Shown here piece by piece: positions 9,518 to 18,659 of a stretch of 64,000 nucleotides of DNA. This DNA is from an uncultured Lachnospiraceae bacterium (GTDB lineage Bacteria; Bacillota; Clostridia; Lachnospirales; Lachnospiraceae): the NCBI GenBank assembly GCA_910585905.1, contig CAJUID010000004.1, forward strand, positions 62,001-126,000, in the 5' to 3' direction. The first letter of the stretch is position 1. Each line of letters begins with the position of its first letter. The translations under genes and the position numbers were made by a program. The notes beneath the pieces are model-generated. The model made no database searches. It saw nothing but the letters and a program-made list of their open reading frames with translations, and was not told where the DNA came from.

Positions 9518-10591
9518 CTATTTATCTGTCAGATTATTTTCCACAGACACTCGTTTTACTGCTTCCAAATACCCATATCCATACCGTTCATCCGGCTCAA
9601 GATATGCCCCCTCCGCCCACTCATTCCACGCATTGATAAACAAAAACTCTTTACCTTCTGCAATTGACCGTTTAACTTGAATATCCAAAAAATGCCCAAA
9701 TGACTCGGGAGAATTTTTATAAATCAAAAGTCCCTTTATCCCTTTTCTTGCTGCATTATCAAAGCCTGTAAACATCCCATAAAAGCGCTTACTATCTAAT
9801 AACCTCTCATCTTTGACCATCTCATTTAATATGTCAGAGTATTTTACTTTAGCTGGCAAAAAATCGCACGATAAAAAAAATCTACATTTCAGTGCCCAAA
9901 ATGATTTGGACAACGCAAGGGTACGGACTGGCTCAAAATCTACTATGCCGTCAAACCCTCTGGCAGACTTCTTATATCCATAGATTGTATTCATCTGGAA
10001 AAAAGCAATCCCCTGCAACCCGCTTTTTTTTGCTAACTTCTGCCAATAATCCATCATTTCCTCAAGCCCCTCCACATTCTGCGCGCGGTAAATCAAAAAA
10101 ACTGGCTTTTCATGATATTTGATATAATTAGGACTTTTAAAAAACTGTAGCAGATATTCAAAATGCTCTTTCCAATCAGCTTTCCCACCATAATCCTGAC
10201 CAATCAACACCTCTCTGGATCCAATTTTCCCATCCCATGTCCTTGTCCACGGCTCGTTTGCCCATGACAGGCAAAATGGCAAATTTGCCCGTCCATTCTT
10301 TAACATATCTTCCACAGGCTTTTCCAGCAATTTTTTGCCTGCAAACCAATAGTGATAAAAGCAGAAACCATAAATCCCATATTTTTTTGCCAGATCCATC
10401 TGCCATACCATAACATCTGGATCTGACAGATTATAATAATTTTGATGCAGCGGTATCCTTGGTTGATAATGCCCCCGAAATACTGGTTTGCTTTTTTTCA
10501 CATTGGTCCATTCTGTAAATCCCTCGCCCCACCATTCATCATTTTCTGGTATTCGGTGAAACTGCGGCAAATAGAATGCTATCATTTTCAT
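9518..10591 (-). CDS. WbsX-type glycoside hydrolase/transferase-like protein
   Basis: 357 residues of the WbsX (GH99-like) family seen in polysaccharide loci. Conserved signatures are MIAFYLPQFH, NDEWWGEGFTEWTNVKK, FCFYHYWFAGKKLLEKP, FCLSWANEPWTRTWDG and the C-terminal FINAWNEWAEGAYLEPD. There is no signal peptide, so it acts in the cytosol. Family members are annotated as possible glycosyltransferases, but the fold relates to endo-mannosidases, so the reaction is unproven. GAGGG precedes the ATG. It lies 38 bp upstream of the methyltransferase gene. Confidence 0.88.
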   Translation of the reverse strand: MKMIAFYLPQFHRIPENDEWWGEGFTEWTNVKKSKPVFRGHYQPRIPLHQNYYNLSDPDVMVWQMDLAKKYGIYGFCFYHYWFAGKKLLEKPVEDMLKNGRANLPFCLSWANEPWTRTWDGKIGSREVLIGQDYGGKADWKEHFEYLLQFFKSPNYIKYHEKPVFLIYRAQNVEGLEEMMDYWQKLAKKSGLQGIAFFQMNTIYGYKKSARGFDGIVDFEPVRTLALSKSFWALKCRFFLSCDFLPAKVKYSDILNEMVKDERLLDSKRFYGMFTGFDNAARKGIKGLLIYKNSPESFGHFLDIQVKRSIAEGKEFLFINAWNEWAEGAYLEPDERYGYGYLEAVKRVSVENNLTDK

Positions 10592-10624
10592 ATTTTTCCC
10601 TCATCTTTCATTTCCCTTGTACCA

Positions 10625-12655
10625 TCAAGCAAATTTAATACAATATTCAAACACATCCAATACTACAAAATAATTGATTACAAATAGAATACAGACTACC
10701 CTCTTAATCATATCTTTTTCTATCCGAATCGGTAATCTGGAAACTAGCAACCCTAAAAGAGGAAGAACTGGTAAAAAATACCGCCCCTGAACACCAATAA
10801 TCACATTGTCTGAAACATTTGTCCATGCAACCAGCATAGCAAGCATAGCTGCCCCTGCCACTCCAACTAAAACCATTGCAAACACAATGCCTTGCCTGCG
10901 GTTTACTATCCAATCCCCACCTTTTCCATGCAGTGCCAAAATAAACGAAAGAATTAAAATAAAATAAATATTGATACGGTTTACTGTTATGTTCAAACTT
11001 CCAAGCGGCTGCCCTATCATTTGCTCCAAATACTCCCCAGATAAATCTCTAACTGTATTAACATATATTTCAACTAATTTCTTTGGGCTGCATAACAAAT
11101 CAGACATACTGTAAGTCTGCCCCCTGTCAAACCCAGCCACTTTCTCATGAATAAACTCCATCTGTTCTGCAGTTACTGGCTGGGAACGCTCTACCACCGT
11201 CTTTCCTACCATCAAACAGAACATCACCGCCAAAATTCCAAAAATAATATACTGTTGCTTCTTATTTGCCAGTTTCTCTTTCGGAATCAGCAGCAAAAGC
11301 CCACCCATAATGTAATAAATATATTTGAAATTAGAGCATAAAATTAAAAATAAAATCAGTAATAATGTATCCCTCGTCCTAACCTTTTCCTTTATATAAA
11401 TACAGTGCAGACAATATGAAATATATAAAAATGCAAATGAAATGATCCATCCGTCATAAGAAACCGAAGCCGCTTCCTCCAAAACAATTGGAAAAAACGA
11501 TATCCCAAGCATAAAAGCCCTACAGACTGGCATAATCCGAATTGCAATATAGATAACAATGCAGTAAAACAACAGATTAATAAACCTCGTAAGATATACA
11601 AGCGGCATATATCCAAGTTTTAACAGTCTGCCAACAGAAATGGAAACAGCCTGGACAAAATGCCCCCCTATAATTGAGTAATCTTTTATATAGTCATACT
11701 GCTCATCATAATACGTTAAAAAATCCTGCCCTGATGACATCATACTGTTATATACCCTCCGATAGGTATCCCAATTTGGGTAACGATTAAAATATCCATC
11801 ATTATTGTAAGGATCCTGCTGCACCCTCTCTTCCTGCACAATCTGTTCCGTTCTAAGAATACTGCTTGAAATATTATATGCTGATACAAAATGTGCACTT
11901 TCGTCTGGAGCTGCAAAGGGAGGCAGGACAATGCTATACATTGTGCCAAACAATAAGGAGCCAATCAAAAATATATTTTCCAGTCTTATTTTTTTCGAAA
12001 AAAATATGTATGTCAATGCCACCATTACACTAGAAAGAAAAAATAGCCCTATAAAATAGTAAATATTCTTAATAAATTTATAACTGCTTCCATAAAGAGA
12101 AAAACTGATGTCCCCCAATAATATTTTTCCATTCTGCAGACAATCTCCCTTCTCATAGGTATCCTCTTTGGACACGTACAGATAAACCTGTTCTTTCCCT
12201 TTATATGATATCTCAATCCGATACAGATGCCCAGGTACTCCAACAAGTTCTCTCTCTAATTCAATCTTTACCAATCCACCTCCATCTACCTGCTGTACTG
12301 ATATTTGATTTTCCTGAACTATCATAGAATTTTCTGCATCATAAATCTGCACCAATATCTTTTCTGAATCCTTCTCTTTCCTTTTTAATTCCCTTCTTCC
12401 AATCCTAATCCCAACTGCACTTAGGCCATTATAATCAACCCGAATAGTTTGTGATACATCCCCCTTTTTGAGGGAAACATATTCTTGATTTTCCTGCACT
12501 GCATTAACAAAAAATTCTCCTGGATCTTTCTGTGCAAGTGGTACCACATAGCGATGATACGTTCTAGAAAAACAAACTGTTAAAACTATAAAGGTTAAAG
12601 ATAACATAACAAGTTTTATTTCCCAGCGATTTGTATTTATTTTATTCTTCCACAT
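10625..12655 (-). CDS. DUF2142 multi-pass membrane protein, possible GT-C glycosyltransferase
   Basis: 676 residues. One N-terminal helix (about 15-33) is followed by an extracytoplasmic beta-rich domain to about 190, then some eleven to twelve membrane helices. The motif LPPFAAPDESAHF after the second helix is the DUF2142 hallmark; its acidic residues sit where GT-C enzymes hold their catalytic Asp. Likely uses lipid-phosphate sugars to modify or extend the polymer outside the membrane (inference). No other Wzy-like protein is visible in the operon, so it could also act as the polymerase. AAGGAAGAG precedes the ATG. Confidence 0.85.
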   Translation of the reverse strand: MWKNKINTNRWEIKLVMLSLTFIVLTVCFSRTYHRYVVPLAQKDPGEFFVNAVQENQEYVSLKKGDVSQTIRVDYNGLSAVGIRIGRRELKRKEKDSEKILVQIYDAENSMIVQENQISVQQVDGGGLVKIELERELVGVPGHLYRIEISYKGKEQVYLYVSKEDTYEKGDCLQNGKILLGDISFSLYGSSYKFIKNIYYFIGLFFLSSVMVALTYIFFSKKIRLENIFLIGSLLFGTMYSIVLPPFAAPDESAHFVSAYNISSSILRTEQIVQEERVQQDPYNNDGYFNRYPNWDTYRRVYNSMMSSGQDFLTYYDEQYDYIKDYSIIGGHFVQAVSISVGRLLKLGYMPLVYLTRFINLLFYCIVIYIAIRIMPVCRAFMLGISFFPIVLEEAASVSYDGWIISFAFLYISYCLHCIYIKEKVRTRDTLLLILFLILCSNFKYIYYIMGGLLLLIPKEKLANKKQQYIIFGILAVMFCLMVGKTVVERSQPVTAEQMEFIHEKVAGFDRGQTYSMSDLLCSPKKLVEIYVNTVRDLSGEYLEQMIGQPLGSLNITVNRINIYFILILSFILALHGKGGDWIVNRRQGIVFAMVLVGVAGAAMLAMLVAWTNVSDNVIIGVQGRYFLPVLPLLGLLVSRLPIRIEKDMIKRVVCILFVINYFVVLDVFEYCIKFA

Positions 12656-12668
12656 AATCTCTTCCTTT

Positions 12669-14108
12669 TCATCTGCATTTCGGACATAATCTTTTCAGAC
12701 AGCCCACAAATTGTCTTACCATCCTGTCTTTCATAGCATACATAAGGATAAAATATACACTCCCTCCGGCAAATATCTGCAACAATGTCACCTCTGCCCC
12801 TGCCCCCAAAAACTTCCCAATCCATAAAACCACAAAAAACATCACAATTGATGCAAAAATACTTTTAACACTCTTATGAAACAAATGCATATCGCCCATT
12901 TCTTCTTTCATAAAATGGTATTGTATAAAAAGAACCATAAATTCCGCACAGACTGTCCCTACTACTGCCCCATATGCACCAAAACATGGAATCAGTATTG
13001 CATTTGCTAAAAGATTAAAAACCGCTGCAGCCGTATATGAAACCGACAGTTCTTTTGTCTTATCAAATGCCATCAGATAAAGTATTCCTGTGACATTCGT
13101 TAGATAGATTGGTACAGTAACCACAGAGAAAAGCTGAAGCAAACGGATACACTCCAAAAACTGTCCTCCCAAATACCACGGAACCAGGGACGGAGCAATA
13201 CCTGCCATACCAAGCCAGAATGGATATGCAAATATTGCCGCCAGATACGAAATATTTATTAAATATTTCTTTACCGCTTCAGTTTCTCCTTTATAGTACG
13301 CATTTGATACTCTCGGAAGCATTACCGTTGTCATAGCACTAATCAACATGGTTGGAACTTTCGCAATCATCTGACTCTGGTCATAAAAACCAACACTCCT
13401 TACATCATCTGTCAACCACTGGATCATTGTTTTGTCAAATAGAACATAAAGACTAACTGCAGCCTGCGGTATAAAAAGTCTGAAAATCGGAACTATATGC
13501 TTTACAATATCTTTTCTGCCTACCCTGACCCAGTGCACATACTTCCCCGCCTGTCCAAACATCATAAAGGCCCCAAGACAGGCACTTCCGCCATTAATTA
13601 TGATATAGAGCCCCAAGTCACTGCTTTTTTTGACAAGAACAAATATCATGATTGTACTGATAACCTTGACTACCGTATTTCTAGCCACGACAACCTTCAT
13701 ATTTTCAATTCCAACAAACAGCCATGAAATATCAATGAAATTGTAAAATAATGTAACAAACTGCAAGACAAAGTAATATCTGTATTCCGACACAAACAAC
13801 ATTGCCAGATAGCAGAGGACACAAAATACCATTAAAAAAATACGTATGATACAAAGGCTAATAAATGTCTTGGACAATTCATCCTTCGCTTTTGCACTGC
13901 TATATGCAATCTCACGGTTCGAATAATTTGAAATCCCAAGCAGCCCAAATGTTGCAAACAACATAACGACAGAATTCGTATAGCTGTTAATGCCTACTGC
14001 ATCTGACCCTAACACATGTGCCAGGTATGGCGTGGTAACAAGCGGAATGGCAAGCATTAATACCTGATATGCCAAATTGTACGCTAAATTCTCAACTATA
14101 CTTTTCAT
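12669..14108 (-). CDS. Polysaccharide flippase, Wzx/RfbX family
   Basis: About 479 residues with some 14 hydrophobic helices. It belongs to the MOP superfamily polysaccharide transporter group: AYQVLMLAIPLVTTPYLAHVLG at the N terminus (shown in part: TPYLAHVLG), a conserved SNREIAY region and paired C-terminal helices. It would move lipid-linked repeat units across the membrane. The frame opens at 14126 (ATG); the ATG at 14108 begins right before the first amphipathic helix and is preferred, though its ribosome binding site is weak (GGGGTG). It lies 13 bp upstream of the DUF2142 gene. Confidence 0.92.
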   Translation of the reverse strand: MKSIVENLAYNLAYQVLMLAIPLVTTPYLAHVLGSDAVGINSYTNSVVMLFATFGLLGISNYSNREIAYSSAKAKDELSKTFISLCIIRIFLMVFCVLCYLAMLFVSEYRYYFVLQFVTLFYNFIDISWLFVGIENMKVVVARNTVVKVISTIMIFVLVKKSSDLGLYIIINGGSACLGAFMMFGQAGKYVHWVRVGRKDIVKHIVPIFRLFIPQAAVSLYVLFDKTMIQWLTDDVRSVGFYDQSQMIAKVPTMLISAMTTVMLPRVSNAYYKGETEAVKKYLINISYLAAIFAYPFWLGMAGIAPSLVPWYLGGQFLECIRLLQLFSVVTVPIYLTNVTGILYLMAFDKTKELSVSYTAAAVFNLLANAILIPCFGAYGAVVGTVCAEFMVLFIQYHFMKEEMGDMHLFHKSVKSIFASIVMFFVVLWIGKFLGAGAEVTLLQIFAGGSVYFILMYAMKDRMVRQFVGCLKRLCPKCR

Positions 14109-14157
14109 TTTCGCACCCCACACCATTTCCGCTTATTCTTTCTGTCTGCCGAAATCT

Positions 14158-14973
14158 TTAACCTGCCCCCCTATTCACCACATTCCCTATCTTTACAATT
14201 CCATCTGCAATTTTACGGAATACGCTCTCTCTGCCCTCCACCCCACCCACGATATAGCGGTATGCCTGCAGGCTGAGCGCATGATTTTCTTTTGCCAGTG
14301 CTACCACTTCCAACAATGATCTATTCATCCTATCTATATCGCACGACGCATTTTTTCCATACATTCTATGGATATACAGTCGGTTACGATTTATCTTTAT
14401 CTTGTTTCTTTTATGTAACATATAAATCCATAGAAGATAATCATCAGCCCCATTATTATTAATAATTGTTTCAAACCATATATCCGGGATGCTCGTGCGC
14501 CTAATCAAACATTGCCCTGGTGACAAAATCCTTGAGCCAAACACCGTATAAAAAATGCCATGCTTTACCGTCCACTGCATCGGGGCATACCGATACAGCA
14601 TCCGTTTTCCATCTCCCATCTCTTCATAACCATTCGCAACAACCATATCCGCCCTCTTAATCTTTGCCAACTGGCTAGACAAAAAATCATCACTAATCCT
14701 ATCGTCCTGGTCAAGCATCAGTATATATTCCCCATGCGAATGCTGGATGCCACGTATCCTTGAATAATGGATTCCTCTATTCCTAGCATTATCCAGTACA
14801 ATAAGATTCAGCCTGGAACTAGCACATAAATCAAGAATGGTGTCTTCACAGCTGTCATTAACAAACACAATCTCTACTAATTCATCAGCGCTCTTTGCAT
14901 TCCGCTCTACCATTCCAATAATATTTTTTATGTAATTCCTTCCGTAATATACAGGCACAATAACAGAAACCAT
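14158..14973 (-). CDS. Family 2 glycosyltransferase, first gene of the polysaccharide operon
   Basis: 271 residues. GT2 features: VSVIVPVYYGRNY at residue 2, VFVNDSCEDT, ARNRGIHYSRIRGIQ and metal motif LMLDQDDR. A mostly basic C-terminal tail may contact the membrane. It is the 5'-most full gene of the leftward operon; a roughly 420-bp gene-free region lies upstream. A 19-codon frame with its own ribosome binding site overlaps the Shine-Dalgarno region of this gene. Sugar specificity is unknown. Confidence 0.87.
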   Translation of the reverse strand: MVSVIVPVYYGRNYIKNIIGMVERNAKSADELVEIVFVNDSCEDTILDLCASSRLNLIVLDNARNRGIHYSRIRGIQHSHGEYILMLDQDDRISDDFLSSQLAKIKRADMVVANGYEEMGDGKRMLYRYAPMQWTVKHGIFYTVFGSRILSPGQCLIRRTSIPDIWFETIINNNGADDYLLWIYMLHKRNKIKINRNRLYIHRMYGKNASCDIDRMNRSLLEVVALAKENHALSLQAYRYIVGGVEGRESVFRKIADGIVKIGNVVNRGAG

Positions 14974-14980
14974 CTTTCCA

Positions 14981-15040
14981 TCATCCTTTCAGGCTTACTA
15001 CTTTATGATACATTCTTACATCCGTAACGCTCACTTTCAT
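14981..15040 (-). CDS. Possible 19-residue leader peptide
   Basis: ATG at 15040 preceded by GGAAAGGGAATC. The frame gives a short basic peptide beginning MKVSVTDVRMYHKVV and ends in a TGA (14983-14981) 8 bases before the glycosyltransferase ATG, within its ribosome binding site. Ribosomes finishing it could reinitiate on the first operon gene. It could equally be chance; there is no similarity evidence. Confidence 0.25.
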   Translation of the reverse strand: MKVSVTDVRMYHKVVSLKG

Positions 15041-15361
15041 GATTCCCTTTCCTCGGCTAATCTCAAGGCTACGTATCTTATTCAAGCCATTCGTAATAAA
15101 TCATAACAACCTTATTGGATTCTCCGTTTAATCATCTCACCACAAACAGCGGACAATCAAATATATTCATTATTATAAATGAAATTGTATCTAGCTAAGT
15201 GACTGTTATATAATATATAACAAAAAAAAATTAACGAAGCATTCCAAAACAATGTGCAATAGTGCCCGTTCGGGTCGTTACTTTGCGGAAAATTATCTAA
15301 CAACATTAGCCATGATTAGCAGCCCCATGAAGATCATTTTAAATCCCAGGGAAATTAGTGG

Positions 15362-15390
15362 TTGCAACATTGAAATACCTTTTGTATAAT
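15362..15390 (+). promoter_or_regulatory. Sigma-A-type promoter for the pentapeptide-repeat gene
   Basis: TTGCAA at 15362-15367, 17-bp spacer, TATAAT at 15385-15390. The start codon follows only 7 bases after the -10, so the predicted transcription start falls on or next to the ATG (leaderless mRNA). Confidence 0.75.
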
Positions 15391-15397
15391 AAAAACT

Positions 15398-16492
15398 ATG
15401 ATTGACAAATTTGAAAAATATGCTCTCCAATTAAAAAACCAGAAACTATTTGAAATGGAAGAGCTTTACCAAAAAAACTTTACAGATTACGTATCTATTT
15501 TTCAGGAACATTTTCTACAACTGTGCAAAAATATCATTCAATTGCAAAAGACTAGCACTCTAGGGGAAATTTCTTATCTGGAATATACGTTGCTCTATAC
15601 CAATCTTCTTCAAAAAAAGGAAACCGCTGAAGTGCGCGTCTACAATGATAATTGGTATTTTGACAGTGGGCAGCAGATTGTAGGCAATTTTGATTTCTCC
15701 CATCTGTTCCCCAAATTTAGGGAACTCTGGACGGAACTTTTTGCCGCGCGCAAGCGCTTTGCAGGCGCAGTCGCTTCCCATGAGATTAAATCTTTTTTAC
15801 TCTCCTGCGCCCGTTCCTTTTACCGCTATGTTATCTCTGTCTGTAGGTTTTCAATCCTCCCCTGCATTGAATTGGAACTTTTTCAATCGATACAGCGGGC
15901 AAAGAAATTTGAAATAAATATTGGGGAATATATGGCATACACTGAGGCAGTCTATAAAGAAGACAAAAACCGGACATCTAAAGATGCACTAGACTGGTTT
16001 TCCCTCCGCTTGGAATATGAATATGCTTTTGAAGATTTTTCTGGGCTTGATTTTTCTGGGACGAATCTCTCCGAAATAGATCTCAGATATTCAGACTTAC
16101 GAAATTGCAAACTGGCAAACACTGATTTTCAGGATTCTATGTTATTTGGCACCCGTTTCTGCCACTCTGACATGGAAGATGCCGATCTGCGCTACTGCCT
16201 GCTCCACGAAGCCGACTTTACTGGGGCAAACCTTGCCAATGCCAGATTTACCGCAGCCAAATCATATACGGGAATCGCCCCAGAAAGGACTAGCTGGAAA
16301 ATTCCTGGATACAGGCCAGTAAGCTTCCGAAATGCAAACCTAACCAATGCAGATTTTAAAAATGCAGCGATAGAAAATGCAGACTTCACTGGGGCAAAAA
16401 TGGATGGTGCAATGTTCTACGAAGAGCATGCAAGTCAGCTGGAATTATCGCCAGAACAGATGCGGCAGATTAATCTATTACCCTGCCTATAA
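15398..16492 (+). CDS. Pentapeptide-repeat protein
   Basis: 364 residues. The first 200 or so are an unrecognised, mostly helical region with many aromatic residues. From about residue 212 to 345 there are tandem A(D/N)LxX pentapeptides (FSGLDFSGTNLSEIDLRYSD, ADFTGANLANARF, NANLTNADF, NADFTGAKM) that should fold as a right-handed quadrilateral beta-helix, interrupted by a short proline-containing insert. No signal peptide or membrane helix, so probably cytosolic; function unknown. The ATG has no Shine-Dalgarno and sits 7 bases after a TATAAT, suggesting leaderless translation. Confidence 0.85.
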   Translation: MIDKFEKYALQLKNQKLFEMEELYQKNFTDYVSIFQEHFLQLCKNIIQLQKTSTLGEISYLEYTLLYTNLLQKKETAEVRVYNDNWYFDSGQQIVGNFDFSHLFPKFRELWTELFAARKRFAGAVASHEIKSFLLSCARSFYRYVISVCRFSILPCIELELFQSIQRAKKFEINIGEYMAYTEAVYKEDKNRTSKDALDWFSLRLEYEYAFEDFSGLDFSGTNLSEIDLRYSDLRNCKLANTDFQDSMLFGTRFCHSDMEDADLRYCLLHEADFTGANLANARFTAAKSYTGIAPERTSWKIPGYRPVSFRNANLTNADFKNAAIENADFTGAKMDGAMFYEEHASQLELSPEQMRQINLLPCL

Positions 16493-16790
16493 CGTGTTTA
16501 CTTCTTTACATTCTATACCTTATTATAATATAATGGTGATGCCAAGGTCGAAAGTAGATAGCAATGTAGCAATCCCTTGCATCAGTTGGAGGCAAAATAC
16601 CTTTTGACCCCAACATCTAATGATCAAGATATCAAAAAAACAGCATGAGTAAAACAGAATCTACTGGTTTTGCAGCGGCGGACGGCATAGCCAGCTAGTT
16701 TTATGCATGATGTTTCGAATGGCCGTGAATAGTAACGATTATAACCGTTTAGACAATCTATCCACAATATCAGCTGAAAGGAAAAAATCT
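16493..16790. other. Intergenic region with a short MITE-like element
   Basis: About 300 bp with no gene. It holds the 80-bp internally deleted repeat at 16538-16617 and the untranslated region of rqcH. The frame of rqcH is open upstream to 16707, but without a start that has a ribosome binding site. No clear terminator for the pentapeptide-repeat gene was seen. Confidence 0.5.
16538..16617. repeat. Short copy of a terminal-inverted-repeat element (internal deletion)
   Basis: The left end AAAGTAGATAGCAA and right end ATCAGTTGG...GCAAAATA...TTTTGACCCCAACATC match the ends of the 190-bp element at 48987-49176. About 110 bp of the middle is missing. The two ends are imperfect inverted repeats of each other (GGTCGAAAG against GGGTCAAAAG). 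No open reading frame. Behaves like a MITE or REP-like sequence. Confidence 0.7.
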
Positions 16791-18575
16791 ATGGCATTTG
16801 ACGGAATTGTGATTGCCGGACTTGTCTCAGAGCTTCAGGACACACTTACAGGCGGCAGGATCACAAAAATCGCACAGACAGAAGCAGACAAGCTTCTTTT
16901 CACAATAAAAAACAGTTTTCAAAACGAGGAAGGCAAGACTACAAGAACACAACAACGACTTGTAATCTCTGTAAACCCAAGCCTCCCACTTATTTACCTG
17001 ACAGAAGACAATCAGGCAGCCCCACTTCAGGCGCCAACATTCTGTATGGTACTCAGAAAACACTTAAATAACTGTAAAATCCAGGCAATCACCCAAATTG
17101 GGCTAGAACGCGTCATCCGTATCGACTTAGAACATCTAAACGAGATGGGGGATTACTGTGAGAAGCGGCTCTTTATTGAACTAATGGGAAAACACAGCAA
17201 TATCATCTTTTGTGATGAGGAAAACAAAATAATCGACAGCATTAAGCATATTTCCCTGCTAGTAAGCTCTGTCAGAGAGGTTCTCCCAGGGAGAGACTAC
17301 TTTATCCCCAACACACAAGATAAACAAGACCCGTATTCCATAACAGAAGTAGAATTTATGGAAACTGTGCTTGCCAAACCTATGCCGCTAGACAAGGCAA
17401 TTTACCGCAGCTTAACTGGATTCAGCAGTGTTATGGCAAACGAACTGATTTACCGTTCATCACTTTCCGAAAAAAATCTGGCAAATGAATTATCTGAGCT
17501 AGAAAAGCTTCATCTGTACCGCAACTTTAGAGAATTTATGGAAGGAATATCCAAAAAACAATTTACTCCAACTATGATATGGAAAGGGGATACTCCCGCA
17601 GAATTTGCCAGCGTCCCTCTTACAATATATGAAAACAGCGCGGGCTATCAGACAAAAATATTTGAAAGCATCAGCCAGATGCTATACCAGTATTACAATA
17701 CAAAAGAAACTGTCGGCAGGATCCACCAAAAATCCGCAGACCTGAGGCGCATTACACAAACTGTCTTAGAACGTAGCTTAAAGAAATATGATCTGCAAAA
17801 AAGGCAGCTAACAGATACCGAAAAACGGGACAAATATAAAGTGTATGGCGATCTCCTTACAACCTACGGTTATGAACTATCTGGCGGCGAAAAAAGCCTA
17901 ACCTGTGAGAATTATTATACCGGAAAAGAAATCACCATCCCATTAGATGAAACCAAAAGTGCTGTTGAAAATGCTAAGCGCTACTTTGAAAAATATGCTA
18001 AGTTAAAGAGAACTTATGAGGCACTTTCCGAACAGATTCAGGAGACAATGGATGAGATTGAGCATTTGAATTCCATCAGCAACGCCCTAGACATCGCCCG
18101 CAAAGAAGAAGATTTAACAGCCATTCGCAGAGAACTATCCGAATCAGGCTATATCAAACGGCATACGCAAGGTAAGCAAGCATCCCGAAAGACAGAGAAG
18201 AGCAAACCACTCCACTACCTCTCCTCTGACGGATTCCATATGTATGTTGGCAAAAATAATTATCAAAATGAAGAACTGACCTTTAAAGTAGCAACCGGAA
18301 ATGACTGGTGGTTTCACGCAAAGCAAAACGCAGGCTCCCATGTCATAGTAAAAACAGAAGGAAAAGAACTTCCAGACCGGACATTCGAAGAAGCCGCCAG
18401 GCTCGCCGCCTATTATTCCAAATCAAGAGACCAGGAAAAAGCAGAAATTGACTATGTACAGAAAAAACATGTCAAAAAACCAAACGGGGCAAAACCTGGA
18501 TTTGTCGTATATTACACAAATTATTCCATGACGATACCAACAGATATTTCAGGAATCCAGGAAATTGACTCTTAG
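16791..18575 (+). CDS. rqcH: NFACT protein RqcH (ribosome quality control)
   Basis: Bacterial Rqc2/NEMF homologue, 594 residues (B. subtilis protein about 570). Known role: binds stalled 50S-peptidyl-tRNA complexes and adds C-terminal alanine tails; formerly annotated as fibronectin-binding FbpA. NFACT-N starts at MAFDGIVIAGLVSEL with GGRITKI; a long charged coiled-coil region follows (about residues 300-460), and NFACT-R is YLSSDGFHMYVGKNNYQNE through WWFHAKQNAGSHVIV. At the position of the functionally important Asp-Arg pair this protein seems to have Glu-Arg (IGLERVIRID). The start at 16791 has AAAGGA upstream; upstream in-frame codons to 16707 lack such a site. Confidence 0.93.
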   Translation: MAFDGIVIAGLVSELQDTLTGGRITKIAQTEADKLLFTIKNSFQNEEGKTTRTQQRLVISVNPSLPLIYLTEDNQAAPLQAPTFCMVLRKHLNNCKIQAITQIGLERVIRIDLEHLNEMGDYCEKRLFIELMGKHSNIIFCDEENKIIDSIKHISLLVSSVREVLPGRDYFIPNTQDKQDPYSITEVEFMETVLAKPMPLDKAIYRSLTGFSSVMANELIYRSSLSEKNLANELSELEKLHLYRNFREFMEGISKKQFTPTMIWKGDTPAEFASVPLTIYENSAGYQTKIFESISQMLYQYYNTKETVGRIHQKSADLRRITQTVLERSLKKYDLQKRQLTDTEKRDKYKVYGDLLTTYGYELSGGEKSLTCENYYTGKEITIPLDETKSAVENAKRYFEKYAKLKRTYEALSEQIQETMDEIEHLNSISNALDIARKEEDLTAIRRELSESGYIKRHTQGKQASRKTEKSKPLHYLSSDGFHMYVGKNNYQNEELTFKVATGNDWWFHAKQNAGSHVIVKTEGKELPDRTFEEAARLAAYYSKSRDQEKAEIDYVQKKHVKKPNGAKPGFVVYYTNYSMTIPTDISGIQEIDS

Positions 18576-18659
18576 AGGGTATTTGAAAATCTACTCTCTA
18601 TCACAAAACTGTAAATAGCGAATTACCTTCCAAAAAGGCAGCACAGAAATGAGGGAAAA

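Larger units (their letters stand above)
14974..15397. other. Divergent intergenic region between the polysaccharide operon and the pentapeptide-repeat gene
   Basis: AT-rich with no gene beyond the possible 19-codon leader. It must hold promoters for both directions. The rightward one is clear (listed at 15362-15390). For the leftward operon the best -10 is TATAAT at 15177-15172, but its -35 is poor (ACTTAG at 17 bp). A 9-T run at 15232-15224 on the minus strand is not preceded by a good stem. Confidence 0.5.

Noticed and set aside
15263..15276. CCCGTTCGGG hairpin upstream of the pentapeptide-repeat gene as a regulatory RNA
   Set aside because: Only a 4-bp stem with no conserved riboswitch blocks and it lies upstream of the mapped-like promoter.
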